Part shown: one piece after another, positions 17,526 through 24,636 of the stretch | Numbering within the stretch: the stretch's first letter is position 1 | Layout of the letters: every line of letters begins with the position of its first letter | Source of the DNA: SIG565 sp045590755 | GTDB lineage: Bacteria; Bacillota; Clostridia; Oscillospirales; Acutalibacteraceae | DNA: 28,679 nucleotides | Direction: 5' to 3' | NCBI GenBank assembly: GCA_045590755.1 | Contig: JAZNRP010000045.1 | Location: 1-28,679 of the forward strand | The notes under the pieces: model-generated | Database searches by the model: none | The model's input: only the letters and a program-made list of their open reading frames with translations | What the model was told of the DNA's origin: nothing | Made by a program: the position numbers and the translations under genes

Positions 17526-17741
17526 ATGGATAACAACAAAAACTTTAACGATAACAACAAAAACAATAATAATAACAACAACAATAATAACAATAGTAAC
17601 AATAACAATAATAACAATAGTAACAATAACAATTATAACGATAACAAGCAAAAGAAAGACCAAAACAAAAAGAACGATTCTAATAATCAAGATAAGAACA
17701 GACAAAACGACCAAAACAGAAACAATAACAACAATTATTAA
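17526..17741 (+). CDS. Small asparagine-rich low-complexity protein
   Basis: I do not recognise a named family. The 71-residue product is roughly half or more asparagine: long Asn runs broken by single Ser or Tyr in the first half, then a Lys/Gln/Asp/Asn-rich half ending in Asn-Tyr. It has no signal peptide, membrane segment or cysteine. A good Shine-Dalgarno (GGGGTGA, 17513-17519) lies 6 bases before ATG and a terminator follows the stop, so it looks like a real gene despite the repetitive DNA. The high positive charge and Asn/Gln content suggest a disordered or aggregation-prone (prion-like) peptide; this is inference. The opposite strand is also open but hydrophobic and has no start signals. 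Confidence 0.6.
   Translation: MDNNKNFNDNNKNNNNNNNNNNNSNNNNNNNSNNNNYNDNKQKKDQNKKNDSNNQDKNRQNDQNRNNNNNY
17541..17640 (+). repeat. AAC/AAT trinucleotide microsatellite
   Basis: About 100 bases consist almost wholly of AAC and AAT codons with occasional AGT. Length changes by slippage would keep the reading frame and simply alter the length of the Asn tract. Confidence 0.85.
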
Positions 17742-17744
17742 ACA

Positions 17745-17776
17745 AAAAAAAGAGCACCCAAAAGGTGCTCTTTTTT
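17745..17776. terminator. Bidirectional terminator between the Asn-rich ORF and the ABC operon
   Basis: GAGCACC (17752-17758) pairs with GGTGCTC (17764-17770) around the loop CAAAA, flanked by an A run on the left and TTTTTT on the right. It works on paper in both directions, ending the plus-strand ORF and the minus-strand transporter operon whose last stop is at 17775. Confidence 0.9.
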
Positions 17777-18557
17777 AAAGTACTTTAGATAAGAAATCTT
17801 TAAGACGGTCGCATTTTGGATTGCCGAAAAACTCTTCGGGCGGTGCTTCTTCCATAATAATACCGTCATCAATAAACAGTACCCTGTCAGCCACTTCACG
17901 CGCAAATCCGATTTCGTGAGTTACAACAACCATTGTCATGCCGTCATTTGCCAGTTCCTTCATTAATTCCAACACTTCCCCTACCATTTCGGGGTCAAGT
18001 GCGCTTGTTGGTTCATCAAACAAAATCACATCGGGATTCATAGCCAGAGCCCTGACAATCGCAACACGCTGCTTCTGTCCGCCGGACAACTGTGACGGGT
18101 ACGAATTTGCCTTTTCCTCAAGCCCTATTCGCTGAAGCAATTTTATGGCATTTTCGCGAATCTCTGCTTTAATTTGTTTTGTGGTTTTTATTGGCTCATT
18201 ATTAGGGTTTCTAAAGCGCAGTTTGCGCATACGCTTCTTCTCAACATATAATGGGGCTAACATTATATTTTCAATAACTGTTTTATTATTGAACAAATTG
18301 AAATGCTGGAATACCATACCCATTTTTTGACGGTGTATGTTAATATCAACGCTCATATCTGCGATATCAACGCCGCCGAAAATAATACTGCCTGATGTTG
18401 GGTCTTCCATACAGTTAAGACATCTTAAAAATGTGGATTTACCCGAACCCGAAGGACCAATAACCACTACCTTTTCGCCTTTTTTGATGGTAACATCAAT
18501 ACCGTTTAAGACATTGATTTTTCCAAAGGATTTTCTGAGATTAACGACTTCTATCAC
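17775..18557 (-). CDS. Polar amino-acid ABC transporter ATP-binding protein
   Basis: This cytoplasmic ATPase powers uptake by the adjacent permease and binding protein. Its 260 residues contain Walker A GPSGSGKST (34-42), Q-loop FQHFNLFN, signature LSGGQKQR (157-164), Walker B VILFDEPTSALDP (177-189) and the switch His214. It belongs to the GlnQ/ArtP/TcyN type by sequence, whose members are near 240-245 residues. The excess is a basic insert at about 108-128 (KKRMRKLRFRNPNNEPIKTT) between the Q loop and the signature, in the helical region near the permease contact. Its start overlaps the permease gene end by 17 bases. The substrate cannot be fixed from sequence. Confidence 0.94.
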   Translation of the reverse strand: MIEVVNLRKSFGKINVLNGIDVTIKKGEKVVVIGPSGSGKSTFLRCLNCMEDPTSGSIIFGGVDIADMSVDINIHRQKMGMVFQHFNLFNNKTVIENIMLAPLYVEKKRMRKLRFRNPNNEPIKTTKQIKAEIRENAIKLLQRIGLEEKANSYPSQLSGGQKQRVAIVRALAMNPDVILFDEPTSALDPEMVGEVLELMKELANDGMTMVVVTHEIGFAREVADRVLFIDDGIIMEEAPPEEFFGNPKCDRLKDFLSKVL

Positions 18558-19251
18558 TTTTTCTCAAGCTCCTTTCCATCATTTTTACAAGACCGCTTAT
18601 TATTAGTACAAGGACTATGTATATGAGCGCCATTACAAGATACGGTACCATAAACTCATAGCTGTTTGAGCCGATACGGTTAAAGGCTACATAAAGGTCC
18701 AATGCGCCTACAAAGCTTACAACCGATGTTTCTTTAATAAGGGTAATAAATTCATTGCCCAATGTAGGTAAAATATTCTTAACCGCCTGCGGAATTACAA
18801 TAGCGAGCATAGTCTTGGAAAATGGAAGACCCATAGCCCTTCCGCCTTCCATTTGACCGGGGTCAACCGACATAATGCCGCCGCGCATAATTTCTGAAAT
18901 ATATGCGCCCGAATTAAGACCGAAAACCGCAGTTGCTACCGTTACAGACGGTAAATTTATACCCATAAGCGGCAGCGCAACATAGTATGACAAAAGCAAC
19001 TGCACAACCATAGGCGTACCGCGGAAAAAGGCAACATAAAAAGTGCAAATTGCATTCAAAACACGCGGTAAAACCTTGTACTTTGGCAATACACGAACAA
19101 CCGCAATAAGTGTACCTATAACTATACCTATTAATAAACCGAGAACTGCTATCTTGAGAGTGTTTTGCAGTCCCGTAAGAACCTCCTTATAGCCGCCTTT
19201 ATCAATAAAAACTTCTATAAAGCGTTCTATCTTCAAACCAAAATTTCCCAT
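18541..19251 (-). CDS. Polar amino-acid ABC transporter permease
   Basis: This 236-residue inner-membrane permease is of the His/Glu/Gln/Arg/opine type. It begins after a short amphipathic lead with NTLKIAVLGLLIGIVIGTLI (TM1) and contains AFFRGTPMVVQLLL and the coupling motif region GAYISEIMRGGIMSVDPGQM that leads into EGGRAMGLPFSKTM (EAA loop contacting the ATPase). About five membrane spans are visible. A single permease gene implies a homodimer. It lies 76 bases downstream of the binding-protein gene, separated by a stem-loop, and overlaps the ATPase gene. Confidence 0.94.
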   Translation of the reverse strand: MGNFGLKIERFIEVFIDKGGYKEVLTGLQNTLKIAVLGLLIGIVIGTLIAVVRVLPKYKVLPRVLNAICTFYVAFFRGTPMVVQLLLSYYVALPLMGINLPSVTVATAVFGLNSGAYISEIMRGGIMSVDPGQMEGGRAMGLPFSKTMLAIVIPQAVKNILPTLGNEFITLIKETSVVSFVGALDLYVAFNRIGSNSYEFMVPYLVMALIYIVLVLIISGLVKMMERSLRKSDRSR

Positions 19252-19274
19252 AATAAATTTCCTTTAGAACAACA

Positions 19275-19304
19275 CAATAGCCTCGCCGTACGGCCAGGCT
19301 ATTG
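19275..19304 (-). promoter_or_regulatory. Intercistronic stem-loop between binding protein and permease
   Basis: CAATAGCCT (19275-19283) pairs with AGGCTATTG (19296-19304) and encloses the palindrome GCCGTACGGC (19285-19294). In the direction of transcription only a weak T-rich stretch follows. Such hairpins often protect the binding-protein mRNA or partially terminate, so that the binding protein is made in excess over the membrane parts. Confidence 0.6.
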
Positions 19305-19327
19305 CAATAAATTAAGTTTTATAAATT

Positions 19328-20176
19328 TTAAGCTACTTCGTTAATTGCATCAACAATAAACTTTGCCGGGTCAGAGTCGATAATAACGAACTTAATGTTT
19401 CCATTGATAAGGTCCTGTACTGCAAGTGAGCCTGAACCGTAGCCCTTACCCTCAACATCGTAGCCATCGAAGCCCCAATCAGCATCGCCTTCTACATAAA
19501 GGCCACCTGTTGTGCCGTTCTGATAGCCAATTTTTGTTGCTTTGTCAAGACCCTTAAGAATTGCTTCAACATCAGCTGTTGTCTTACACGCATCAAATGT
19601 TGTGTCGTCACCCTTAACGATAAGCTTCTGGTTTGCTTTGTAGTAAGGAGTTGAGAAGGTTACATATTCTTCTCTTTCAGCGTTTACAGTCAGACCTGCC
19701 ATAGCAATATCGCACTTGTGCTGACCAACTGTCAAGCAAACAGCATCAAATTCCATATCCTTAATTACAAGCTCCTGACCTAAGTAATCTGCAAGAAGCT
19801 TTGCAATTTCCATATCAATACCATAGAAGCTATCGCCTTCCTTGTATTCAAACGGAGCAAACTGAGCGTTTGTAGCAACTACAAGCTGGTCTTTTGTTGC
19901 ATCTTCTGTAGCAGACTTAACTGCGGTAGGTTCACCGTCACCGAAATACTTGTCACAGATAGTATCAAATGTACCATCCTTCTTAATCTTATCAACAAAT
20001 TCATTTACCTTTGCAAGTAACTCGGGTTGATTCTTATCAACGCCGAATGCATAATCTTCTTCGGTAAGGTTAATGTCAATAATTTTAACCTTTGCTACTT
20101 TTTCAGTTTCGCCGCAACCTGCAAAGCAAGCGATAATCATAAGAACTGCGAGTGTTAATGCTAATATCTTTTTCAT
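19328..20176 (-). CDS. Amino-acid-binding lipoprotein, circularly permuted domain order
   Basis: This is the extracellular solute-binding protein of the ABC importer, 282 residues. The N-terminus is a lipoprotein signal (MKKILALTLAVLMIIACFAG followed by lipidated C21). The start at 20176 is preferred because GGAGG sits 8 bases before it; an upstream in-frame TTG at 20191 lies on that Shine-Dalgarno. Domain order is odd: the block that normally ends these proteins (YAFGVDKNQPELLAKVNEFV, through GTFDTICDKYFG, residues 42-79) comes first. The normal beginning (LVVATNAQFAPFEY, 98-111), the ligand arginine R168 in NAEREEYVTFS and the VIIDSDP segment (264-270) follow, and the protein ends at 282 without repeating the first block. 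Similar permuted proteins occur, as I recall, in Oscillospiraceae-like genomes. Ligand is unknown; polar amino acids are likely. Confidence 0.9.
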   Translation of the reverse strand: MKKILALTLAVLMIIACFAGCGETEKVAKVKIIDINLTEEDYAFGVDKNQPELLAKVNEFVDKIKKDGTFDTICDKYFGDGEPTAVKSATEDATKDQLVVATNAQFAPFEYKEGDSFYGIDMEIAKLLADYLGQELVIKDMEFDAVCLTVGQHKCDIAMAGLTVNAEREEYVTFSTPYYKANQKLIVKGDDTTFDACKTTADVEAILKGLDKATKIGYQNGTTGGLYVEGDADWGFDGYDVEGKGYGSGSLAVQDLINGNIKFVIIDSDPAKFIVDAINEVA

Positions 20177-20209
20177 AAATTTTTCCTCCAAAATTTATTT
20201 TGTAAACAT

Positions 20210-20238
20210 ACTATAGCACCTTTTGTAAAAAAATGCAA
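20210..20238 (-). promoter_or_regulatory. Candidate sigma-A promoter of the ABC transporter operon
   Basis: On the minus strand, TTGCAT (20238-20233) and TATAGT (20215-20210) are 17 bases apart and about 34 bases before the lipoprotein start. Confidence 0.6.
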
Positions 20239-20264
20239 GTGTTTTTACATATTTTTTAAAAATT

Positions 20265-20313
20265 TTTTCAAAATTATGCATTTAATCCATGTTTTGTTGC
20301 ATAATTATGCAAT
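20265..20313. promoter_or_regulatory. Two candidate ArgR-type boxes
   Basis: TTGCATAATTATGCAA (20297-20312) is a perfect 16-bp palindrome and, with flanks, fits 17 of 18 positions of the arginine-repressor consensus WNTGNATWWWWATNCANW. A weaker copy at 20265-20282 fits 16 of 18. Their centres are 31 bases apart, about three helical turns. They lie in the divergent region upstream of both the amino-acid transporter and the amidase gene. The ArgR assignment is inference; AT-rich palindromes can match by chance or bind other regulators. Confidence 0.35.
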
Positions 20314-20352
20314 AAATTTACGCAGCGGTTTAAGATATGCAGTATTCTTTTA

Positions 20353-20381
20353 TTGCATATTCAAAAATAATATGATAAAAT
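20353..20381 (+). promoter_or_regulatory. Candidate sigma-A promoter for the amidase gene
   Basis: TTGCAT (20353-20358) and TAAAAT (20376-20381) have 17-base spacing and lie 75 bases before the amidase start. Confidence 0.4.
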
Positions 20382-20456
20382 TATTAACACATATATGTCA
20401 CATTTTTATCGTACTAATCGTTTTATATATTGATGCTATTTCTCGGGGGCTTTTAT

Positions 20457-22478
20457 ATGTCGTTTGTTACAAAAGTTTTTCAGTTAGTTTTTAAAAATAA
20501 AAAAAATATTATCATTTCCGCAATTTCACTTCTTTTAGTTGTAGGTTTAATAACGGTTACTATTGCCTTGAGTACAAATAAAGGCGGTAATACTATAGAT
20601 TCTAATGTAGATATTTCTTCTGATGTGCCAAGCGTCGAATCTCAGCCGGAGTCGGTTCCCGAGCCTGAGCCTGAACCCGAACCTAAGCCTGAATTCGTAA
20701 TTGCTTCACCGGCATCTACCGACTTTACAACAACTAAACCTACCGTAACCTTTTCTGGCAGTTCTGTCCCCGATTTACCACTTACATTAAATGACAAGGA
20801 GATTGAGCGTGACGAAAACGGTATGTTCACCCACACCGTAACATTAAAACTCGGTAAAAACACCGTGACCGTTAAAAACGGAGATATTTCCAAAATCTTT
20901 ACTATAACCTACAGATATGTCGTTATAGAAAGTTACACACCAAAAAATGCGCAGACCTACAACAGCGGTTCTGTTTTTGTTGTTAATGTTACCGCCCGTA
21001 CGGGCAGTACGGTGACCGCAACCTTTTCGGGCGAAACAATAACCTTAACAAAGCAGGACAAGCAGGACGAAGAACTTAGAGGTGATGATACCTTCTCGGT
21101 TTTTTCGGGTAGTTTTAGTTTACCTAAAAACAAACTCACCGATACCGATATGGGCAAGGTTAAATTCAAAGCCACTTATAACGGTATTACCGAAGAATAT
21201 TATTCTGGTAAGATTACTGTTAAAAAAAGCAGTATAATTAAAGACACCGACCCTGCTGTGACACCGCAAGGAAATAGATATATTGATGTCGGCTCAGGCA
21301 TTGTTGCAACAATTGTTACCACCTCTGCCGAAACTTTCAACGGTAATACAACCGACGACTACTCTCGCCCTACAAACAACTATTTACCTGAAGGCACAAT
21401 GGATTACTGTGCTGAGGGCACCATAATAGATAACAATAACGAATATGTCCTACTTCGTTGTGGAAGACGCGTTTACCTTAATACCTATACTTCAAAAAGC
21501 TATAAACGCACTGTCACAAAGACAGAATTAGGTACTTTACCCGACCATAACGAGATAGGGGTTGCCGCCCTCCAATCTGACGAGCGTTATACCTATTTAA
21601 AATTGGATACTCTTTGGAAAGCACCCTTTTATTTTGATATACTAAATCAAAGCTACGAGAGTGAGAAATATCAGGACTACACATTTGACAATGTTACATA
21701 TTCTTATATTGATATTACCTTTTGCTATGCTACAGTATTTACGGGTACTGTAGAAATCCCCACAGACCATCCTATTTTCGAATCAGCAGAAATTATCAAT
21801 AACGGATATGACCACACATTACGACTGCACCTTAAAAAAACAGGCGGTTTTTACGGTTGGGATGCCTTTTATGATGAAGATGGCCGTTTAATCTTTAAAT
21901 TTTTGCAACCTGTAAAGCTTGAGAATACCGATTCTCTTATAGGCGCCCGTATATTTATAGATGTAGGACACGGCGGTACAGACGGTGGTGCCACAGGCTT
22001 TTCGTATAATAACCGCGAAGCCGTATGCAATTTAAGGTTGGCCAATATATTAAAAGAAAAGTTAGAAGCACTGGGGGCTACCGTTATTATGTCAAGAACC
22101 GACGACTCAACGGTAAACCCACCCGATAAACAGGACATGCTGAGACACGCCGATGCAGACTTTTGTATCGCAATACATCACGATTATGGCACCACGCAAA
22201 GCGGCTTTGGCTCATATCACTTTACACCATTCTCAAAAATCGCAGCCGATTTCATTGATACACGGATGGACAATACCGATGTGTTTATAAGAAATTGGCC
22301 CGTGCGTTTCCACTATTACTTTATGGCGCGTATGACATACTGCCCTGTGGTGCTAACTGAAAACGGATTTTTATCAAATTCACACGACTACAGCACGACA
22401 ACAAATCCTGAGGATATAGAAAAGAAAGCACAGGCTTTGTGTGACGGTATTGTAGATTATTTCCGTTTCATCCAGTAA
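20457..22478 (+). CDS. Membrane-anchored N-acetylmuramoyl-L-alanine amidase
   Basis: This peptidoglycan hydrolase (Amidase_3 type, zinc-dependent) cuts the bond between muramic acid and the stem peptide. The start is ATG 20457, 6 bases after GGGGGC; an upstream in-frame TTG/ATG at 20430-20435 lacks a ribosome site. The 673 residues comprise a short basic lead, one membrane span (about 18-40), a Pro-Glu repeat linker (PEPEPEPEPKPE), Ig-like beta domains, a long middle region of unclear fold (about 250-490), and the amidase domain from about 499. The zinc ligands and catalytic Glu are visible: H505 in DVGHGG, the Glu of NNREA, the second His in AIHHDYG, and the Glu of VLTENGFLS. It probably acts outside the membrane in wall turnover or cell separation. 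smpB follows from its own promoter. Confidence 0.9.
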   Translation: MSFVTKVFQLVFKNKKNIIISAISLLLVVGLITVTIALSTNKGGNTIDSNVDISSDVPSVESQPESVPEPEPEPEPKPEFVIASPASTDFTTTKPTVTFSGSSVPDLPLTLNDKEIERDENGMFTHTVTLKLGKNTVTVKNGDISKIFTITYRYVVIESYTPKNAQTYNSGSVFVVNVTARTGSTVTATFSGETITLTKQDKQDEELRGDDTFSVFSGSFSLPKNKLTDTDMGKVKFKATYNGITEEYYSGKITVKKSSIIKDTDPAVTPQGNRYIDVGSGIVATIVTTSAETFNGNTTDDYSRPTNNYLPEGTMDYCAEGTIIDNNNEYVLLRCGRRVYLNTYTSKSYKRTVTKTELGTLPDHNEIGVAALQSDERYTYLKLDTLWKAPFYFDILNQSYESEKYQDYTFDNVTYSYIDITFCYATVFTGTVEIPTDHPIFESAEIINNGYDHTLRLHLKKTGGFYGWDAFYDEDGRLIFKFLQPVKLENTDSLIGARIFIDVGHGGTDGGATGFSYNNREAVCNLRLANILKEKLEALGATVIMSRTDDSTVNPPDKQDMLRHADADFCIAIHHDYGTTQSGFGSYHFTPFSKIAADFIDTRMDNTDVFIRNWPVRFHYYFMARMTYCPVVLTENGFLSNSHDYSTTTNPEDIEKKAQALCDGIVDYFRFIQ

Positions 22479-22485
22479 ATTCCCC

Positions 22486-22514
22486 TTGACATTTTAAAAT
22501 TAATATGTTATGCT
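22486..22514 (+). promoter_or_regulatory. Candidate sigma-A promoter for smpB (and ssrA)
   Basis: A perfect TTGACA (22486-22491), a 17-base spacer and TATGCT (22509-22514) lie 8 bases after the amidase stop and 34 bases before smpB. Confidence 0.65.
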
Positions 22515-22547
22515 CATTATCTTAAATCCAAGAAAGGAGTGATTTCG

Positions 22548-23006
22548 GTGGAAAACACCAAAACAATTACCACAAATAAAAAAGCGTTTCACGAATACTT
22601 TGTTGTGGAAAGCTTTGAAGCCGGAATTTCTCTTTTCGGGACAGAAATTAAATCAATACGCGGCGGCACGGTTAATCTTAAGGACGCTTGGTGCAGTATT
22701 GATGACGGCGAACTTATTATAAAACAGATGCACATAAGTCCTTATGAACAGGGCAATATATTTAACAAGGACCCTATAAGGCCTAGAAAATTGCTTATGC
22801 ACAAGCGCGAGATAATACGGCTTGGCTCACTTGTACAGCAACAGGGTTTAACCCTTGTTCCCCTATCAATTTATTTTAAGGGTTCACTTGTAAAAGTACA
22901 GGTCGGTTTATGCAAGGGTAAAAAACTGTACGATAAGCGTGCCGTTGCCGCAAAACGCGATGCCGACCGAGATATAGCACGAGCAATTAAAGAACAAAAT
23001 CAATAA
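22548..23006 (+). CDS. smpB: SsrA-binding protein SmpB
   Basis: SmpB binds tmRNA and places it in the A site of stalled ribosomes, starting trans-translation. The product is about 152 residues, the usual size. Landmarks are the N-terminal KKAFHEYFVVESFEAGISLF, GTEIKSIRGGTVNLKD, HISPYEQGN, the RKLLMHKREI block and GKKLYDKRAVAAKRDADRDI, whose C-terminal basic tail acts in the decoding centre. Two GTG codons could start it. The first (22539) lies on the AAAGGAG Shine-Dalgarno itself, so the second (22548, 8 bases beyond) is chosen. The tmRNA gene starts 51 bases downstream, so RNA and protein partners are side by side. Confidence 0.95.
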   Translation: MENTKTITTNKKAFHEYFVVESFEAGISLFGTEIKSIRGGTVNLKDAWCSIDDGELIIKQMHISPYEQGNIFNKDPIRPRKLLMHKREIIRLGSLVQQQGLTLVPLSIYFKGSLVKVQVGLCKGKKLYDKRAVAAKRDADRDIARAIKEQNQ

Positions 23007-23056
23007 CTTTATTGTTACTTCTTCACTCTTACCTATTACTTCTTACTTTAATATAT

Positions 23057-23404
23057 GGGGGCGTAAAGGTTTCGACAGGGATTTTGAACCAAGATAAGCG
23101 AGTAGCGGTGCGGGACCGCTATAAAATCCGCAAACTTAAAATTAACTGACAACAATAAAGTTGCATTAGCTGCCTAATTTAGGCGGCCGTCTGACCGAAA
23201 AGTACCGCGAGTTCGGAAGGGCGTCGATTAGCGGTGAATGTGAATACCTGAGAGTCCTGTAGGGTATCACGGCTTAAAGGACTACTGAGTATGACTGTTT
23301 GATGCTTGATGGTTGTATTTGGGAAATTTAACAAGCATCTGCACTCGGAGAAGGTTTTGGGAATTGATTTTTGGACACGGGTTCGACTCCCGTCGCCTCC
23401 ACCA
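23057..23404 (+). ncRNA. ssrA: Transfer-messenger RNA (tmRNA)
   Basis: The RNA rescues stalled ribosomes and adds a degradation tag. The 5' end GGGGGCG pairs with CGCCTCC before the encoded ACCA (23401-23404), forming the acceptor stem. The conserved 5' block GTAAAGGTTTCGACAGG and the T arm ACGGGTTCGACTCCCGT are both present. The tag reading frame starts at the resume codon GCA (23130-23132) and ends at TAA (23175-23177), giving ANLKLTDNNKVALAA, which has the hydrophobic ALAA end needed by ClpXP. The total is 348 bases, typical of one-piece tmRNA. I see no convincing promoter in the 50 bases between smpB and ssrA, so co-transcription and processing are likely. Confidence 0.97.
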
Positions 23405-23410
23405 AAAAAT

Positions 23411-23447
23411 AAAAGCACCATCGCAAGGTGGTGCTTTTTATTTTTTT
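23411..23447 (+). terminator. Intrinsic terminator of ssrA
   Basis: AAAAGCACCA (23411-23420) pairs perfectly with TGGTGCTTTT (23429-23438) around an 8-base loop and is followed by a T-rich run to 23447. Confidence 0.92.
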
Positions 23448-23483
23448 CTTTGATACATCAAGCTTTATATATCCCCTATTTCA

Positions 23484-23512
23484 TTGACAAAAATCGCGTT
23501 TTTTGGTATAAT
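23484..23512 (+). promoter_or_regulatory. Perfect-consensus sigma-A promoter of the polysaccharide operon
   Basis: TTGACA (23484-23489), exactly 17 bases, then TATAAT (23507-23512). Both hexamers and spacing match the housekeeping consensus without mismatch. It lies 51 bases before the glycosyltransferase start. Confidence 0.85.
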
Positions 23513-23562
23513 CAATCTAATAATAAGTTAATTAAATTATTTACACCTTGGAGATGGACTAA

Positions 23563-24618
23563 TTGGCTAATAAGAATCCTTTTTTCAGTGTTGTAATGCC
23601 TGTTTACAATGTGGAAAAATATTTACACATTGCGGCCCAGAGTATACTCAATCAGACCTTTACGGATTTTGAACTTATATTGGTTGATGATTGCTCACCC
23701 GACAATTCTCCCGCAATGTGTGACGATATTGCCGCAAATGACGCTCGCGTTGTCGTAATACACAAACCGCAGAATGAAGGCTTGGGCTTCGCGCGTAACA
23801 CAGGAATAGATGCAGCAAAGGGCGAATACATAATTTTTGTCGACTCAGATGACACGCTTGAAGCAACAACTCTGGAAAACTGCTATAAAAAGCTTTCTAA
23901 AAAAACCGATATTCTCGTATTTGGCATTAAAATGTGCTTTGAGAATAGTCGCGGTGACAATATTCGTGTTGAAAATCTTATGCCCCAAGACTTTTATGCA
24001 GACACAAAAAAGGACATGTCTGAAATGTTCAGAAGATTATCTGAAGCAAGGGTTTTTCAATACGCTTGTAACAAAGCTTACAGCCGCAAATTTTTGAATT
24101 CTGTAAATATAAAATTCGAAAAAACAAAGCTTATTGAAGACTTTCTTTTCAATATTGCTGTGTTCGGTGTTGCAGAATCCGTACTTTCTATAAATGAAGC
24201 CTATTATTTGTATCGAAAGCCTACACACGAAACGCTGGCGAGTAAATACAGCCCGGAATTTTTTGAGCTTGCGAAACGCAAGTTTTTACTGGAAACAGAA
24301 TTCCTTAAAAACAACGACACATATTTTGAACCGTTTTTACAGCAAATTGATAAAGGTTATATAAAGCATTTTATTTCGGCTGTAATAAGAAACAGCTCAA
24401 GGTCTGCAAACCTATCTTCAGCACAGCAAAAAGCAAGCGTGCTTTTGATGATTGATGATGAAGTCACAAAATGTGTGCTTAACCGCTTTCATACGAATGA
24501 TATTGTGATGAAGCTTGTTGTAAATTTAATGAAAAAGCGTAATGCGTATGGTATTATACTTTTTTGTCGGTTTGCCGATTTCACACGGCAAAAGGTATTA
24601 CCTTTACTTAAAAAATAA
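23563..24618 (+). CDS. Family 2 glycosyltransferase
   Basis: This GT-A-fold, GT2-type enzyme transfers a sugar from a nucleotide-sugar donor, probably onto a lipid-linked glycan on the cytoplasmic face. The N-terminal catalytic domain has FFSVVMPVYNVEKYL (7-21), LVDDCSPDNS (40-49), GLGFARNTGIDAAKGEY and the metal-binding DSDD (94-97). The C-terminal half is less conserved and alpha-helical in composition. The start is a TTG at 23563, with TGGAGA 8-9 bases upstream; the next ATG would remove the first beta strand, so TTG is preferred. It is the first gene of a four-gene surface-polysaccharide operon. Donor and linkage cannot be told. Confidence 0.92.
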   Translation: MANKNPFFSVVMPVYNVEKYLHIAAQSILNQTFTDFELILVDDCSPDNSPAMCDDIAANDARVVVIHKPQNEGLGFARNTGIDAAKGEYIIFVDSDDTLEATTLENCYKKLSKKTDILVFGIKMCFENSRGDNIRVENLMPQDFYADTKKDMSEMFRRLSEARVFQYACNKAYSRKFLNSVNIKFEKTKLIEDFLFNIAVFGVAESVLSINEAYYLYRKPTHETLASKYSPEFFELAKRKFLLETEFLKNNDTYFEPFLQQIDKGYIKHFISAVIRNSSRSANLSSAQQKASVLLMIDDEVTKCVLNRFHTNDIVMKLVVNLMKKRNAYGIILFCRFADFTRQKVLPLLKK

Positions 24619-24636
24619 AAAGGACGAGTGTTATCT

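Noticed and set aside
17463..17714. Val/Ile-rich 83-codon frame opposite the Asn-rich ORF
   Set aside because: Its hydrophobic look comes from reading AAC/AAT repeats backwards as GTT/ATT; there is no ribosome-binding site.
17745..23447. Similar GCACC/GGTGC hairpins at 17752 and 23411 as a repeat family
   Set aside because: Both are ordinary terminators with short shared stems; the flanks are unrelated and two copies are not enough for a repeat family.
23179..23596. Short open frames on both strands across the tmRNA 3' part
   Set aside because: They overlap conserved tmRNA structure including the T arm and CCA end, and contain no protein domain.
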